Below, in pieces: positions 28,615 through 38,137 of a stretch of 64,000 bases of DNA (position 1 is the stretch's first letter; the number at the start of each line of letters is the position of its first letter). The stretch comes from Bacteroidota bacterium. Lineage in GTDB: Bacteria > Bacteroidota > Bacteroidia > B-17B0 > Aurantibacillaceae. The notes beneath the pieces were generated by a model, which saw nothing but the letters and a program-made list of their open reading frames with translations, did no database searches and was not told the DNA's origin. Where the stretch lies: assembly GCA_030684395.1 (NCBI GenBank), contig JAUXTT010000017.1, forward strand, positions 558,001-622,000, read 5' to 3'. Both the position numbers and the translations under genes were made by a program.

Positions 28615-31023
28615 ATGAAAAGAATTTTTTACGTCAGTTTGTTTTTGTTGTTCTCGGGTTTTTTGTGTGTTGGACAAAGTCCGGTTGTTACCGTTATTAA
28701 AGGCTCCACGGTTGAAGAATATAAATTAGAACCATTAAATAAAATAAATACCCTAAAATCCGAATTTGGCGCTGTACCCTACTATAAGGGTATTGCTTTT
28801 GTTTCTGAACAAAAACAGGATCTTGTAAACTTTGAAACCATTGACGTAGACGGTCATCCTTACCTTGATATTTTTTATGTGGATTTAACGAATAGCAAGA
28901 ACTCTTCGAAAAAATCGTTTTCGAAAAAACACAACAGTGATTTTCATGATGGCCCAATTGCTTTTAACGCTGATTATACTATTGCCTACTTAACCAGAAG
29001 CTCTTACGTTAGGCGTAAGAATTCTGCATTTGTTAATCAATCTAAACTTTTTACATTAGAAAAAAAGGGGAATAGCTGGAGCAAACCAAAACCCTTTGTT
29101 TATGACAGCGACGAGTACTCTCTTGGTCACGCATGTTTATCTCCCGATGGTAAGTATTTGTTTTTTTCTTCTGATATGAAAGGAGGGTTTGGTGGCACAG
29201 ACTTATATGTTTGCGAACAAAAAAATAATGAGTGGACTAAGCCTGTAAACTTAGGACCAAAAATAAACAGTCAAAAAAATGAGTTGTTTCCCTGCTTCCG
29301 AAAAGACGGCACCTTGTTTTTTGCTTCTGATAGTTATACCGGTTTCGGTGGGCTTGATATATACAGTGGATACAACTCAGGAAACGAATGGGTTTTAATA
29401 AGAAATGAGGGAGCCGGAATCAATGGTCCGGGAGATGATTTTGCTATTTGTTTTATAGACTCTGCGAGCGGTTATGTTTCAAGCAACAGGAACGGGAGTG
29501 ATGATTTATTCAAATTTGTTTTCACAAAAAAATTAATGGATTTTGAAGGTTATATATTGAACAGTAAGGATGTTTTTGATCCTTCTCAGGAGATAATGCT
29601 TGAGCTCTTAGATAGCTTGGGCAATGTTTTAAACAGAACGCGCACCGACAAAGAAGGTTACTTTAAGTTTGCTAATTTAAATGCTGACTCAACCTATTAC
29701 GTAAGAGTTGACGAAAACGATCCTTCGTTTGCACTTAACAACAAAATGAAACTCAACAAGCTCAACCCTGACTCTAATGGAATTAACGGCGCAAACGAAA
29801 ACGATACTTATTTTAACCGTAAAAACCATTATTATTATGCCGATAAATACAATACTCTTTTAAGAGTAACCAATAAAAAAGGGGAGTCTAATTTTGTTTT
29901 TAAAAACTTGCCAAAAGATAAAAACGCGTTTCCGGAATTGGACATTGAAGACGACCTGATGATTTCAGGAAATTTGTTTTCTGGTCAGGATCCTATTAAA
30001 AATGCAAAAGTTGTAATGAAAGATAAAGACGGGAACGTACTGGATGAAGCAATTACAAATAGTTTTGGGGCATTTGTGTTTAGTCATATTCCGCCTGATG
30101 AAGCTGTGTTTTTAGAAGTAATTGAAACAGACGGATCGATCCCTCCCGGTAGTAAAATTACTATTACCAATAGAAGTGGTAAAACAATTGAGTCCATTAC
30201 TACCAATGAAAATGGGAAGTTCGTTATTCGTTTCCTGACTAAGGACTCAAATGAGTTGAAAGAGATGGTAGTGGAAGACTCAGAAGTCCGCATGGATTTT
30301 AAAGCCCTGGTTTATGATGAAAACGATAAACCAATCCCAAACCTTGTAGTGATTTTAAAGGATGATAAAGGCAAGATTCAGGATAAAGATACCACTGATG
30401 CAGAAGGTAAGTTAAGCTTCCGTAAATTACTTACCGATAAAAATTATATAGTGGAATTAGACGAGAGCGACGCAAGGCTTTCGGGATTCAAAAAGATTGT
30501 GATTAAAACAATTAAAGGTAAAGTGATCAAAGAAATAATCAGAAGCAAAGAAGGTTTTTCTTATCATATTTTAAAAGGGGATCACAGCGAATTAAACGAT
30601 CTTTATATCGACGATCCCTGGTTATCCGTTTTGACATTTAAAAACGTAACCGAAAAGAAAGAAATCAATATAGAAGAAAAGGTTTACTATGCTTATGGTG
30701 CTTATGCTGTAGACGAAGCGGGAAAAAAAATATTAGGTAAAGTGGTTCAAATTATGAAAGAAAATCCAAACATTTCGATTGAACTTATTTCCCATACCGA
30801 CTCAAGAGGAAATGATGATTTTAACCTTAGGCTTTCTGAAAAAAGAGCAAAAGCTTCCGTTGATTTTATGGTTTCAAAAGGGATTAACAAATCGCGCTTG
30901 CTTGGAATTGGAAAAGGAGAAACAAACCTGAAAAACAAATGCTCGAACGATATAGCTTGCAGTGAAGAGGAGCATGCCGAAAACAGACGAACAGAGTTTA
31001 AGGTAGTCAGCGAAAAAAAATAG
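28615..31023 (+). CDS. OmpA-family PD40 protein, third member of the adhesin secretion module
   Basis: This 802-residue protein has a signal peptide ending near residue 21 (FSGFLCVGQS). PD40 repeats span about residues 55-300 (SPDGKYLFFSSDMKGGFGG, RKDGTLFFASDSYTGFGG), three to four carboxypeptidase-regulatory/CNA-B-like beta domains span 310-670, and an OmpA C-terminal domain spans 690-800 (ISIELISHTDSRGNDDFN, RLSEKRAKASVDFM). The OmpA domain should bind peptidoglycan, anchoring the PorP/SprF complex to the cell wall. It ends one base before the converging type A cargo gene. Role inferred from the conserved gene order. Confidence 0.85.
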   Translation: MKRIFYVSLFLLFSGFLCVGQSPVVTVIKGSTVEEYKLEPLNKINTLKSEFGAVPYYKGIAFVSEQKQDLVNFETIDVDGHPYLDIFYVDLTNSKNSSKKSFSKKHNSDFHDGPIAFNADYTIAYLTRSSYVRRKNSAFVNQSKLFTLEKKGNSWSKPKPFVYDSDEYSLGHACLSPDGKYLFFSSDMKGGFGGTDLYVCEQKNNEWTKPVNLGPKINSQKNELFPCFRKDGTLFFASDSYTGFGGLDIYSGYNSGNEWVLIRNEGAGINGPGDDFAICFIDSASGYVSSNRNGSDDLFKFVFTKKLMDFEGYILNSKDVFDPSQEIMLELLDSLGNVLNRTRTDKEGYFKFANLNADSTYYVRVDENDPSFALNNKMKLNKLNPDSNGINGANENDTYFNRKNHYYYADKYNTLLRVTNKKGESNFVFKNLPKDKNAFPELDIEDDLMISGNLFSGQDPIKNAKVVMKDKDGNVLDEAITNSFGAFVFSHIPPDEAVFLEVIETDGSIPPGSKITITNRSGKTIESITTNENGKFVIRFLTKDSNELKEMVVEDSEVRMDFKALVYDENDKPIPNLVVILKDDKGKIQDKDTTDAEGKLSFRKLLTDKNYIVELDESDARLSGFKKIVIKTIKGKVIKEIIRSKEGFSYHILKGDHSELNDLYIDDPWLSVLTFKNVTEKKEINIEEKVYYAYGAYAVDEAGKKILGKVVQIMKENPNISIELISHTDSRGNDDFNLRLSEKRAKASVDFMVSKGINKSRLLGIGKGETNLKNKCSNDIACSEEEHAENRRTEFKVVSEKK

Positions 31024-31024
31024 A

Positions 31025-34000
31025 TTACTGCTTTACAAGCTTAATTGTTTCTATTTCCTTATCCTTACTTAGTTTAAGATAATAAACGCCACTTTCAAAA
31101 GCCGACAAATCAATATTTAAGTTAACGGTGTTTGTTGTGCTTGTTCCAAAATGGTATAATTCCTTTCCTAAAGCGTCAACTAATGTTGCCGAAATTTGTT
31201 GTGGCACAGGCAGTTTTTGTTGCACCAAATAAACGTTTTCTGACAATGTTTTAATGGTTATATCTTCACTTGAATTTGGTTTGATACCCAGGATGTCGTT
31301 CACAATAACAACCTGATGTGTTGCCGTATCTAAACAACCGGTACTGCTTTCTGTTATTAAAGTGATTGAGTAAATACCTCCCACCAGGTATTGGTATGTG
31401 GGTTGGTAATCGTTAGATACACCAAAACCATCGCCAAAATTCCAACTGTTAACCACCGCATTAACAGAGGTATTTGTAATATTAGTGTTTGCACCTAAAC
31501 CCAGATATAGCGTGTCCATTGAGCTAAACGAAGCTATTGTAACATCAACACTGTTTAGTCCAAATTGAGTTACGTTGTTATCACAGTTTCCAACCGTGTT
31601 TATTTCCAATACATACACGCCGCCTGATAAAGTTTCTAATGTATCAGGATCCGATTTGTTTAGTGATGTTTTTATTGGCAATCCATTAACATCTTTCCAA
31701 TAATAATTCCATGGTCCTGAATTATTTCCTACCGCAATAATTTGTCCTGAATTTGGTAAATTACACGTAGGGTCGTTTGTGATTGTGTTTACCTGCAGGG
31801 GATTAATTGTAATATTTAATGTAAATCGTGCTGCTTGTGTTGTGTCGCTTAAACTAAAAGAATAAGCGTTATTTCGTAAATCTGTTGTAATTCCTGTGTA
31901 ATTATCATACAAAGAAATACAAGCTCCTGAAGGAAAAGAAGAAACGTTGTCTGCCGTTATTGTATAGGTTCCGGCATAACCCGTTATTGCTCTTACGGGC
32001 ATGGAAAAATTACTTGTAATAGGTGCAACTCCGTTTATTTGAAAAAGATCAGTATCGTTTTGTAAAGCAATACTTGGGGCTAAAGGATCACTTCCGGCCA
32101 GTTTATATGAATCATATTCAGGGTCAAAAGTATTGTTTGCGTTATTCTGGAGATATAAAACTGTTTCATCGTGATAAGTGGCGGGTCCATCCAGATATAA
32201 GCGAATCAATTCAGGAGCCTGCGTATTTATTGTGTTAGTATTATATGGGTTTTGTCTCAAAAACGTTGGATTACCGCTCACCTTATTAGATTCCTGTGCG
32301 TTCAAAGCTGTTGCTCCTGTTGAATGAACATAAAACCCCTGACATATTGGTATATTATTATCAACTCCTCCTGAACCAATGGCCGGGCTACTTATCCCAT
32401 TCACAAAGGTTGCATAAGACCCTGCTCCTCCACTAAGATCGGCATTATATACATATATTGCATTATCAATTCCGGCAGTAGCGCCTCTTAATGCTGTCCA
32501 TAAAATAGGAGACGGGTATGGATTTGAAATCAAATTCCAACCATCTTCTGTTGGCGCACCGGTGTTAGTATAATTCAAAGGAATTGTATAATTAAATTTT
32601 CTCGGTGTTCCTGTTACATCTAAAGTTATATTATTTGTTGTCGTGTATCCATCACCAAAATAAACCCAGTATCCTGTACCATTAGTAATAGGATCATTAA
32701 TGGTGCTTATAGGTATATAAGAAGCCGGGTCATCATAAAGCCCTGAAGCTGTTTCGTCATAAGTATAAATAGATAAAAAACCTGCCGCTGATCCATCCGG
32801 ACAAGTATTACAGCTAATAGGCATATCGTCGTCCCACGCAGTATATGTTAAAGCTGAAGTAAGTGGAGCACCTAAAAATGCCCATCCGGTAAAACCACCC
32901 GGAGCATATCTTTGCACAATCACGTTTCCCGAAATATCACCTGTACCTGTAATTTGTGCTATTCTACCGGATCCCGTTGCTGTTGATACAAGTGTAAAAT
33001 TCCTCGCGTTTACATTAAAAACGCCCCCATTAAGAACAAGTGAGTTCACAATGTTTTCGTCCTGCAATAAAGACGCTCCTGCCGCATTGTTAAGAGTAAG
33101 ATCATAAAAATCTGTTATGGTTGTTCCACCAATGTTTTGAGCTGTTGTTCCGTTTAAAAAAATGTTTCCGTTACGTACTGTGAGTGTTCCGTTATTAGAA
33201 AAATCTCCCTTAATGGTTACTAAATGGTTAGCCACATCAACATCAAAGTTGGCCGCTGCGTTTATAGTAAAACTTCCATTCGCAGTAACCGGGCTGTTTA
33301 ATGTTTTTACACCTGCATTAGAAAAAAACATATTATTAAATGTTTCCCCTCCTGTTTTAAATATAGTTTGCGCTGTTGTTCCGTTAAATGTTACCGTTCC
33401 CGTTCCGGGTGTAAATGTTCCGCCGTTGTTTGCCCAGTTTCCACCTAATGTTATGTTCAGGTTGTTAGCGGTTAAGATTCCAGTCGTTAATGTTACATCA
33501 TTAATAACGTTTAACGAATTAGTTAATAACCCGGCCGTTACATTTGCACTGCTAACGGTTAAATTTCCTACAGGATAAGTAGAATTAATCTGAATAATTT
33601 GAGCCGCAGGAGAGCTTGCATTTCCTATTTGCAGGGTTCCTCCTGTTACAGTTCCTCCTGTAGCTCCGGTATTAATAAAACCCAAATTTTGGGCACCCGT
33701 TCCGCCTTCTCTTGGAATAATCAATGTTCCACCTGTCATATTAAACTGAGAACCGGCACCAGTAATTTGAAAAGGGGCAGTAGTAGTATTGGTTGAGCTA
33801 ACAGAGGGTACAACAACGGTTCCTGAGTTAATAGTAAATTTAGAAAGGTTATTTATTCCGGTTGCGTAATATTTACTTGCAATATTTAATGTTCCACCTG
33901 TAGTTGTAAGCAAGCCACCATTTGATATAAGGTCTTCATCTGCGGCATTTCCAATATTCATGATTCCGTTCGAAACCGTAATGTTTCCGTACATAGTAAC

Positions 34001-35692
34001 TGTTGCACCAAAATTAATCGTGGACGCTGAAGAGTTCAGCCAAATTGCTCCTTTTTGAGGAATAGTGACTGCTGCGGTATAGGGCGTAATCACTGATGCT
34101 CCTGTGGTTGATAATTTAAATGTACCTGTAGTAAGTGTAAGAAAATTATTAGGTGCAACAAAAGTTGGTGTTGTAATATCTAATGTGTTGTTAATAGATG
34201 TTCCCTGATTCAGTACAATATTATTGAAGGTGGTGGTTGCTCCGGTACCACTTATTGTTTGGCTTCCGTTTTTATTAAATGTAGCATTACATAAACTAGC
34301 GGCGTCTGTTGCAAAATTCAGGGTACCGTTATTTATTATATTTCCTTTAAAAGTTGCGGTGTGTGTGGCGTTTGAGGCAGCGTTTACATTAAATGTAGCA
34401 TTACCGGTAACAGTAACATCATTATTAACAGTAACAGTTCGCACAGTTGTGTTATTCCCAATTTGCAACACGGCAGCTTGACCTTGTCCAACAGTCAGGT
34501 TGTTACAAATTGCCGCTGAACGTATCGTTACCGTGTGAGTTGAAGTAACAGTAACATTATCTGACGCTGTAGGCGCAGCTCCTGAACTCCATGTTGTTCC
34601 TACATCCCAAAATCCTGTTGCAATAGAAATCACATTACCTGCAGGCAGTGTTGCTTGTGTTCCGCTTAATGAGCCACTCAAACACCCCTCTGTCACAGCA
34701 TATAGTCGCCAAAAATAGGTTGTTCCGGGTAACAAACCGGTTACAGCCGTGCTTGTTGCGTTGGCAGCTGCTTGTGAAACAAAAGAATAATTTACACCAT
34801 CTGTAGAATTATATATAACGTACCCTCTTTCGTTTGTTGCCCAGTTTGGCCAGTTTAATGTCATTCCTGTAGAGGTAACTCCTGAAAAAGTTAATGTTCC
34901 GGCAGCAACCGTTGGGGTTGGTGGCGTAAAGGTATATCTGGAGCCTGCCGTAGGCATGGTACTCAAATTATTTCGAACAGTATTACTAAATGTATTTGTA
35001 TTAACTGTTTGCAAAACCTTCATTTGTAAGGCGGTTGGAGGATTGCTAATTGTAGGCCCGTTTATTCCCATGGTATACGTGAATCCTGCGGTTCCCTGAG
35101 TCATGGTGCCATAGTTAATTTCAATTACTCCTGTGGTTTCGTATACCTTAACTTGATAATTTAAACTGGGTGATGTGTTTCCATAAACGGCCATGTTTAT
35201 CCATTCTACCGTTAATATTCTGTTTGGTGCAGAGCCGGTAACCAGGTATTTTATACTATTTCCTAATGCTCCGGTTCCTCCTTGTGCGGTTAAATCATCA
35301 TAAAAAGGTGCAATGGCCAAATAGGTTCCACTAGCTACAGTTGCATTAGAAAAGGCTGTGTTTTGATAACCGTAATCATCGGCTGTTGGCCCTCCGTCAT
35401 CTGTAGATGCCGAAAAATCCATATAACCATTTGTAGAAACTGAAAATTGCGTGTATCGAATGCCGTTATACCAAAAATCAAATCCTATATCTGTAAAATC
35501 TGAGCGGTTGTCGTCCTGAGGTAAAGCCCCTGTGTTTCTCCAGCTATCAAAAGCATTACCCGAAGCCGTTATGGAATTGTATGTGTTACCGGTTGTTCTG
35601 GCCGTAGTGTAGTTTGCAATAGACGACTGTGCAGAACAAATAGATATCCACGAAAAAAAGAGTATCAGAAAAAGGTTCCTCATGCGCATCAT
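31025..35692 (-). CDS. Large T9SS type A cargo protein with fibronectin III, beta-helix and PKD regions
   Basis: This 1555-residue protein has a signal peptide (residues about 3-22). Residues 25-260 form a beta-sandwich typical of secreted Bacteroidota proteins (FDFWYNGIRYTQFSVSTNGY). A fibronectin type III domain follows (about 262-345). Residues 350-900 are a long run of short Thr/Asn/Gly-rich strands (for example GNATFNVNAASNATHTATFK), suggesting a beta-helix or autotransporter-like stalk. A PKD domain lies near 1380-1465, and the last 80 residues (LVDALGKELYHFGTS, FESGVYYLKLSKD) are a type A sorting domain. It is probably attached to the cell surface or released. Function unknown. Its end faces the OmpA gene with one base between. 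Confidence 0.85.
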   Translation of the reverse strand: MMRMRNLFLILFFSWISICSAQSSIANYTTARTTGNTYNSITASGNAFDSWRNTGALPQDDNRSDFTDIGFDFWYNGIRYTQFSVSTNGYMDFSASTDDGGPTADDYGYQNTAFSNATVASGTYLAIAPFYDDLTAQGGTGALGNSIKYLVTGSAPNRILTVEWINMAVYGNTSPSLNYQVKVYETTGVIEINYGTMTQGTAGFTYTMGINGPTISNPPTALQMKVLQTVNTNTFSNTVRNNLSTMPTAGSRYTFTPPTPTVAAGTLTFSGVTSTGMTLNWPNWATNERGYVIYNSTDGVNYSFVSQAAANATSTAVTGLLPGTTYFWRLYAVTEGCLSGSLSGTQATLPAGNVISIATGFWDVGTTWSSGAAPTASDNVTVTSTHTVTIRSAAICNNLTVGQGQAAVLQIGNNTTVRTVTVNNDVTVTGNATFNVNAASNATHTATFKGNIINNGTLNFATDAASLCNATFNKNGSQTISGTGATTTFNNIVLNQGTSINNTLDITTPTFVAPNNFLTLTTGTFKLSTTGASVITPYTAAVTIPQKGAIWLNSSASTINFGATVTMYGNITVSNGIMNIGNAADEDLISNGGLLTTTGGTLNIASKYYATGINNLSKFTINSGTVVVPSVSSTNTTTAPFQITGAGSQFNMTGGTLIIPREGGTGAQNLGFINTGATGGTVTGGTLQIGNASSPAAQIIQINSTYPVGNLTVSSANVTAGLLTNSLNVINDVTLTTGILTANNLNITLGGNWANNGGTFTPGTGTVTFNGTTAQTIFKTGGETFNNMFFSNAGVKTLNSPVTANGSFTINAAANFDVDVANHLVTIKGDFSNNGTLTVRNGNIFLNGTTAQNIGGTTITDFYDLTLNNAAGASLLQDENIVNSLVLNGGVFNVNARNFTLVSTATGSGRIAQITGTGDISGNVIVQRYAPGGFTGWAFLGAPLTSALTYTAWDDDMPISCNTCPDGSAAGFLSIYTYDETASGLYDDPASYIPISTINDPITNGTGYWVYFGDGYTTTNNITLDVTGTPRKFNYTIPLNYTNTGAPTEDGWNLISNPYPSPILWTALRGATAGIDNAIYVYNADLSGGAGSYATFVNGISSPAIGSGGVDNNIPICQGFYVHSTGATALNAQESNKVSGNPTFLRQNPYNTNTINTQAPELIRLYLDGPATYHDETVLYLQNNANNTFDPEYDSYKLAGSDPLAPSIALQNDTDLFQINGVAPITSNFSMPVRAITGYAGTYTITADNVSSFPSGACISLYDNYTGITTDLRNNAYSFSLSDTTQAARFTLNITINPLQVNTITNDPTCNLPNSGQIIAVGNNSGPWNYYWKDVNGLPIKTSLNKSDPDTLETLSGGVYVLEINTVGNCDNNVTQFGLNSVDVTIASFSSMDTLYLGLGANTNITNTSVNAVVNSWNFGDGFGVSNDYQPTYQYLVGGIYSITLITESSTGCLDTATHQVVIVNDILGIKPNSSEDITIKTLSENVYLVQQKLPVPQQISATLVDALGKELYHFGTSTTNTVNLNIDLSAFESGVYYLKLSKDKEIETIKLVKQ

Positions 35693-36045
35693 TGCTTATC
35701 TTACTAAATCAATTTAACGATAAATGTAGTGATAGGTGAACTAAAGATACGATAAATTTAGATAAACATCGAAATTTAATAGGTATAATTTGCTTTACCA
35801 CCTGCTTATATCATTACATCATTACCATCAGAGCTGTTTACGTTTTTACAGCATTTTTGTTTCCATGATATTAATTAGTTTTGAGGAGTCCTGAAAACCC
35901 TATAAATACTGGTGTTACCGGCGTAGTAAATAAATCGTAATGAAATAATTGATTTTTACCTGATAAAAATCATTCTTTTCGGAGTTTATTATAAAAATCC
36001 TGCTGTAAGAAAAAGTTAGAATATCAAATACCGCTCCCGCTTAGG
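35693..36045. other. Intergenic region (353 nt), one repeated motif
   Basis: This AT-rich stretch lies upstream of the type A cargo gene and downstream of rpiB, both on the minus strand. It contains copy B of the TGAAAACCCT motif at 35890-35915. No ORF, tRNA or clear terminator was found. Confidence 0.5.
35890..35915 (+). repeat. Intergenic motif copy B (TGAAAACCCT...GGTGT)
   Basis: TGAAAACCCTATAAATACTG then GTGT matches copy A over most positions and copy C on the other strand. It lies about 200 nt upstream of the type A cargo start. Confidence 0.35.
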
Positions 36046-36474
36046 TTAGCAATCAATTTTTTTTAGTCTATCCGCATGTCTTCCTCCTTCAAAAACGGAA
36101 TACAAAAAAGCGTCTGCACACTTTAGGGCTGTTTCTTTACTGATAAAACGTGCCGGTAAAGCCATAATGTTTGCATCGTTATGCTGACGGGCTAATGCTG
36201 CTATTTCTTCGTTCCAGCACAAAGCACTCCTTATTCCTTTATGTTTGTTGGCCGACATGTTAATCCCGTTTCCGCTTCCACATAATATAATTCCTAAATC
36301 AACTTCTTTTGTCTCAACAGCCACGGCAACCGCATGGCCAAAATCGGGATAATCAGCTCTTTCTTCAGAATAAGTTCCTTTATCAATTACATCAAATCCT
36401 TTTTCAAGTAAATACTTTCTTACCTCTTCTTTTCGTTCAAATCCTGCGTGATCACTCCCAATAGCTAATTTCAT
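36046..36474 (-). CDS. rpiB: Ribose 5-phosphate isomerase B
   Basis: This 142-residue cytosolic enzyme interconverts ribose 5-phosphate and ribulose 5-phosphate in the pentose phosphate pathway. It has the RpiB N-terminus KLAIGSDHAGFERKEEV with the substrate-binding Asp and His, the catalytic-cysteine loop GIILCGSGNGINMSANKHKG (about residues 62-81) and RSALCWNEEIAALARQHNDA. Length is normal for the family. It is transcribed alone, away from nadA, with a 680-nt AT-rich gap upstream. Confidence 0.94.
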   Translation of the reverse strand: MKLAIGSDHAGFERKEEVRKYLLEKGFDVIDKGTYSEERADYPDFGHAVAVAVETKEVDLGIILCGSGNGINMSANKHKGIRSALCWNEEIAALARQHNDANIMALPARFISKETALKCADAFLYSVFEGGRHADRLKKIDC

Positions 36475-36749
36475 ATGTAGATTTTATGTTTTGTTACTTA
36501 CTTTCTCTATGGTTCAAACAACCTGTCTTTACTATACAATATTGTTCTTTCTATATATACTTTTCTACACATCAATTTCAAGTATATATTTTTTCCAAAA
36601 CTATATATATATATTGAACTGATAAAACTATTTAAAGCGGTTTGCATAATTTTATTCATAAAATAGCATTTGTTCTTTTTATTCTCCTGCAAATTAGTTT
36701 AAACACATTTTACTATAAAGAATTAACGCTCATAAGTTTTAGTCCTGAT

Positions 36750-36779
36750 AATCAGCCCTAATATATCAGGGTTTTCAAC
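36750..36779 (-). repeat. Intergenic motif copy C (TGAAAACCCTGATATATTAG)
   Basis: On the minus strand, TGAAAACCCT at 36768-36777 is followed by GATATATT and AGGGCT, so the core forms an inverted repeat CCCT-N8-AGGG. This suggests that the motif is a dimeric regulator site. Confidence 0.35.
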
Positions 36780-36993
36780 AGTTTCTTCGTGTATAAATTC
36801 TTTTATCGTTAATAAATATTTTTCTAAAAGTTACCGCATTGTTAAGTTCTTTTTTTAAGCAAACTTGTTTTGTTAGCAGCAATAGAAAAGTTTAAAAATT
36901 AACTCACTTTTTTTAACATCTTATACAATCTCATTTCGTTCTATTAATTGTATTTTTATTAAAATAATACTTTACGAGAGTCTTGTTAATTAG

Positions 36994-37001
36994 TACATTT
37001 G
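36994..37001 (+). promoter_or_regulatory. Possible -7 promoter element for nadA (TACATTTG)
   Basis: TACATTTG matches TAnnTTTG in the AT-rich gap. It would leave a leader of about 145 nt before nadA. Confidence 0.35.
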
Positions 37002-37155
37002 TACTTGTATTTCAGGCACTTGATATATTTAACCATGTTCACTAATTGTTAGTTCATTCTTAATAACCTATTTACCTAACAAATGCTCATTTTTTATTCA
37101 ACCATATTAACACCCTATATAAATAATAATAATTTTATTTTAAAAAAGAATATAT

Positions 37156-38133
37156 ATGTTACTAAGTAAAGGATATTTAGAAAAAGATATTGATCCTACT
37201 CTTGATTTGTTCGAAGAAATTAACCATCTTAAGAAAGAAAAGAATGCTGTGATACTTGCTCACTACTATCAAGATGCAGATATTCAGGACATTGCGGACT
37301 ATATTGGAGACAGTTTAGGGCTCGCTCAAAATGCGGAAAAAACAAGTGCTGATATTATTTTATTTGCCGGAGTTCATTTTATGGCAGAAACGGCAAAAAT
37401 TTTAAACCCTTCAAAAAAAGTACTGATCCCTGATCTTAAAGCAGGCTGCTCGCTTGCAGATTCTTGTCCTCCCGATACTTTTGCAGCTTTTAAGGCTCAA
37501 CATCCCGGTCATATTGTTTTAACCTATATAAACTGTACTGCAGATATTAAGGCTCTTTCGGATGTGATTGTTACCAGTACAAATGCGGTTCAGATAGTGG
37601 AATCATTTCCAAAAGACCAAAAGATAATTTTTGCGCCGGATAAAAATTTAGGAGCTTACATCAATAAACTTACCGGAAGAAATATGGTATTATGGGATGG
37701 GAGCTGCATGGTGCATGAGATTTTTTCATTAGAGAAAATTGTAAAATTAAAAGCACAACATCCTAAAGCCTTGTTATTAGCGCACCCTGAGTGTGAAGCT
37801 GCTTTATTAGATATAGCTGATTTTATTGGAAGTACAACGGCTTTATTAAATTATTCGAAAAAATCAGATGCATCCGAATTCATTGTAGCCACTGAAACCG
37901 GTATCATTCATCAGATGCAGAAATTTTCTCCTGCTAAAACATTTATTCCGGCACCTCCAAATAATACTTGTGCCTGTAATGATTGTCCTCATATGAAGCT
38001 TAACACATTAGAAAAAATTTACGTAGCTTTAAAATATGAGCAACCTGAAATTTTAATGGATGTACAATTAATTGAAAAAGCAAAGAAGCCAATTAGTAAA
38101 ATGTTGGAATTATCTGCTAAATTTGGGTTATAG
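37156..38133 (+). CDS. nadA: Quinolinate synthase A
   Basis: This 325-residue enzyme condenses iminoaspartate with dihydroxyacetone phosphate to quinolinate in NAD biosynthesis and carries a 4Fe-4S cluster. The three cluster cysteines are visible in the expected contexts: [15 protein letters not shown] (about residues 95-109), the region of [12 protein letters not shown] before WDGSCMVHE, and [14 protein letters not shown] near residue 275. The [20 protein letters not shown] segment near residue 30 is also typical. nadB and nadC are not in the window. A MORN-repeat gene starts 4 nt later, probably in the same transcript. Confidence 0.95.
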   Translation: MLLSKGYLEKDIDPTLDLFEEINHLKKEKNAVILAHYYQDADIQDIADYIGDSLGLAQNAEKTSADIILFAGVHFMAETAKILNPSKKVLIPDLKAGCSLADSCPPDTFAAFKAQHPGHIVLTYINCTADIKALSDVIVTSTNAVQIVESFPKDQKIIFAPDKNLGAYINKLTGRNMVLWDGSCMVHEIFSLEKIVKLKAQHPKALLLAHPECEAALLDIADFIGSTTALLNYSKKSDASEFIVATETGIIHQMQKFSPAKTFIPAPPNNTCACNDCPHMKLNTLEKIYVALKYEQPEILMDVQLIEKAKKPISKMLELSAKFGL

Positions 38134-38137
38134 GTTT

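Larger units (their letters stand above)
36475..37155. other. AT-rich intergenic region between divergent rpiB and nadA
   Basis: This 681-nt, very AT-rich region has poly-T and TATATA tracts. It contains copy C of the repeated motif (36750-36779) and a probable nadA promoter at 36994-37001. The only reading frame of note (36507-36692, minus) has no recognisable features and a low-complexity composition, and I do not call it. Confidence 0.5.

Noticed and set aside
32023-34481. Several plus-strand ORFs inside the type A cargo gene
   Set aside because: They are shadows of the Thr/Asn/Gly-rich minus-strand gene; their composition (Val/Pro-rich) is the expected reverse complement.
36507-36692. 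61-residue ORF on the minus strand upstream of rpiB
   Set aside because: It is low-complexity and AT-driven, has no recognisable motif, and lies in a non-coding gap with promoter-like sequences.
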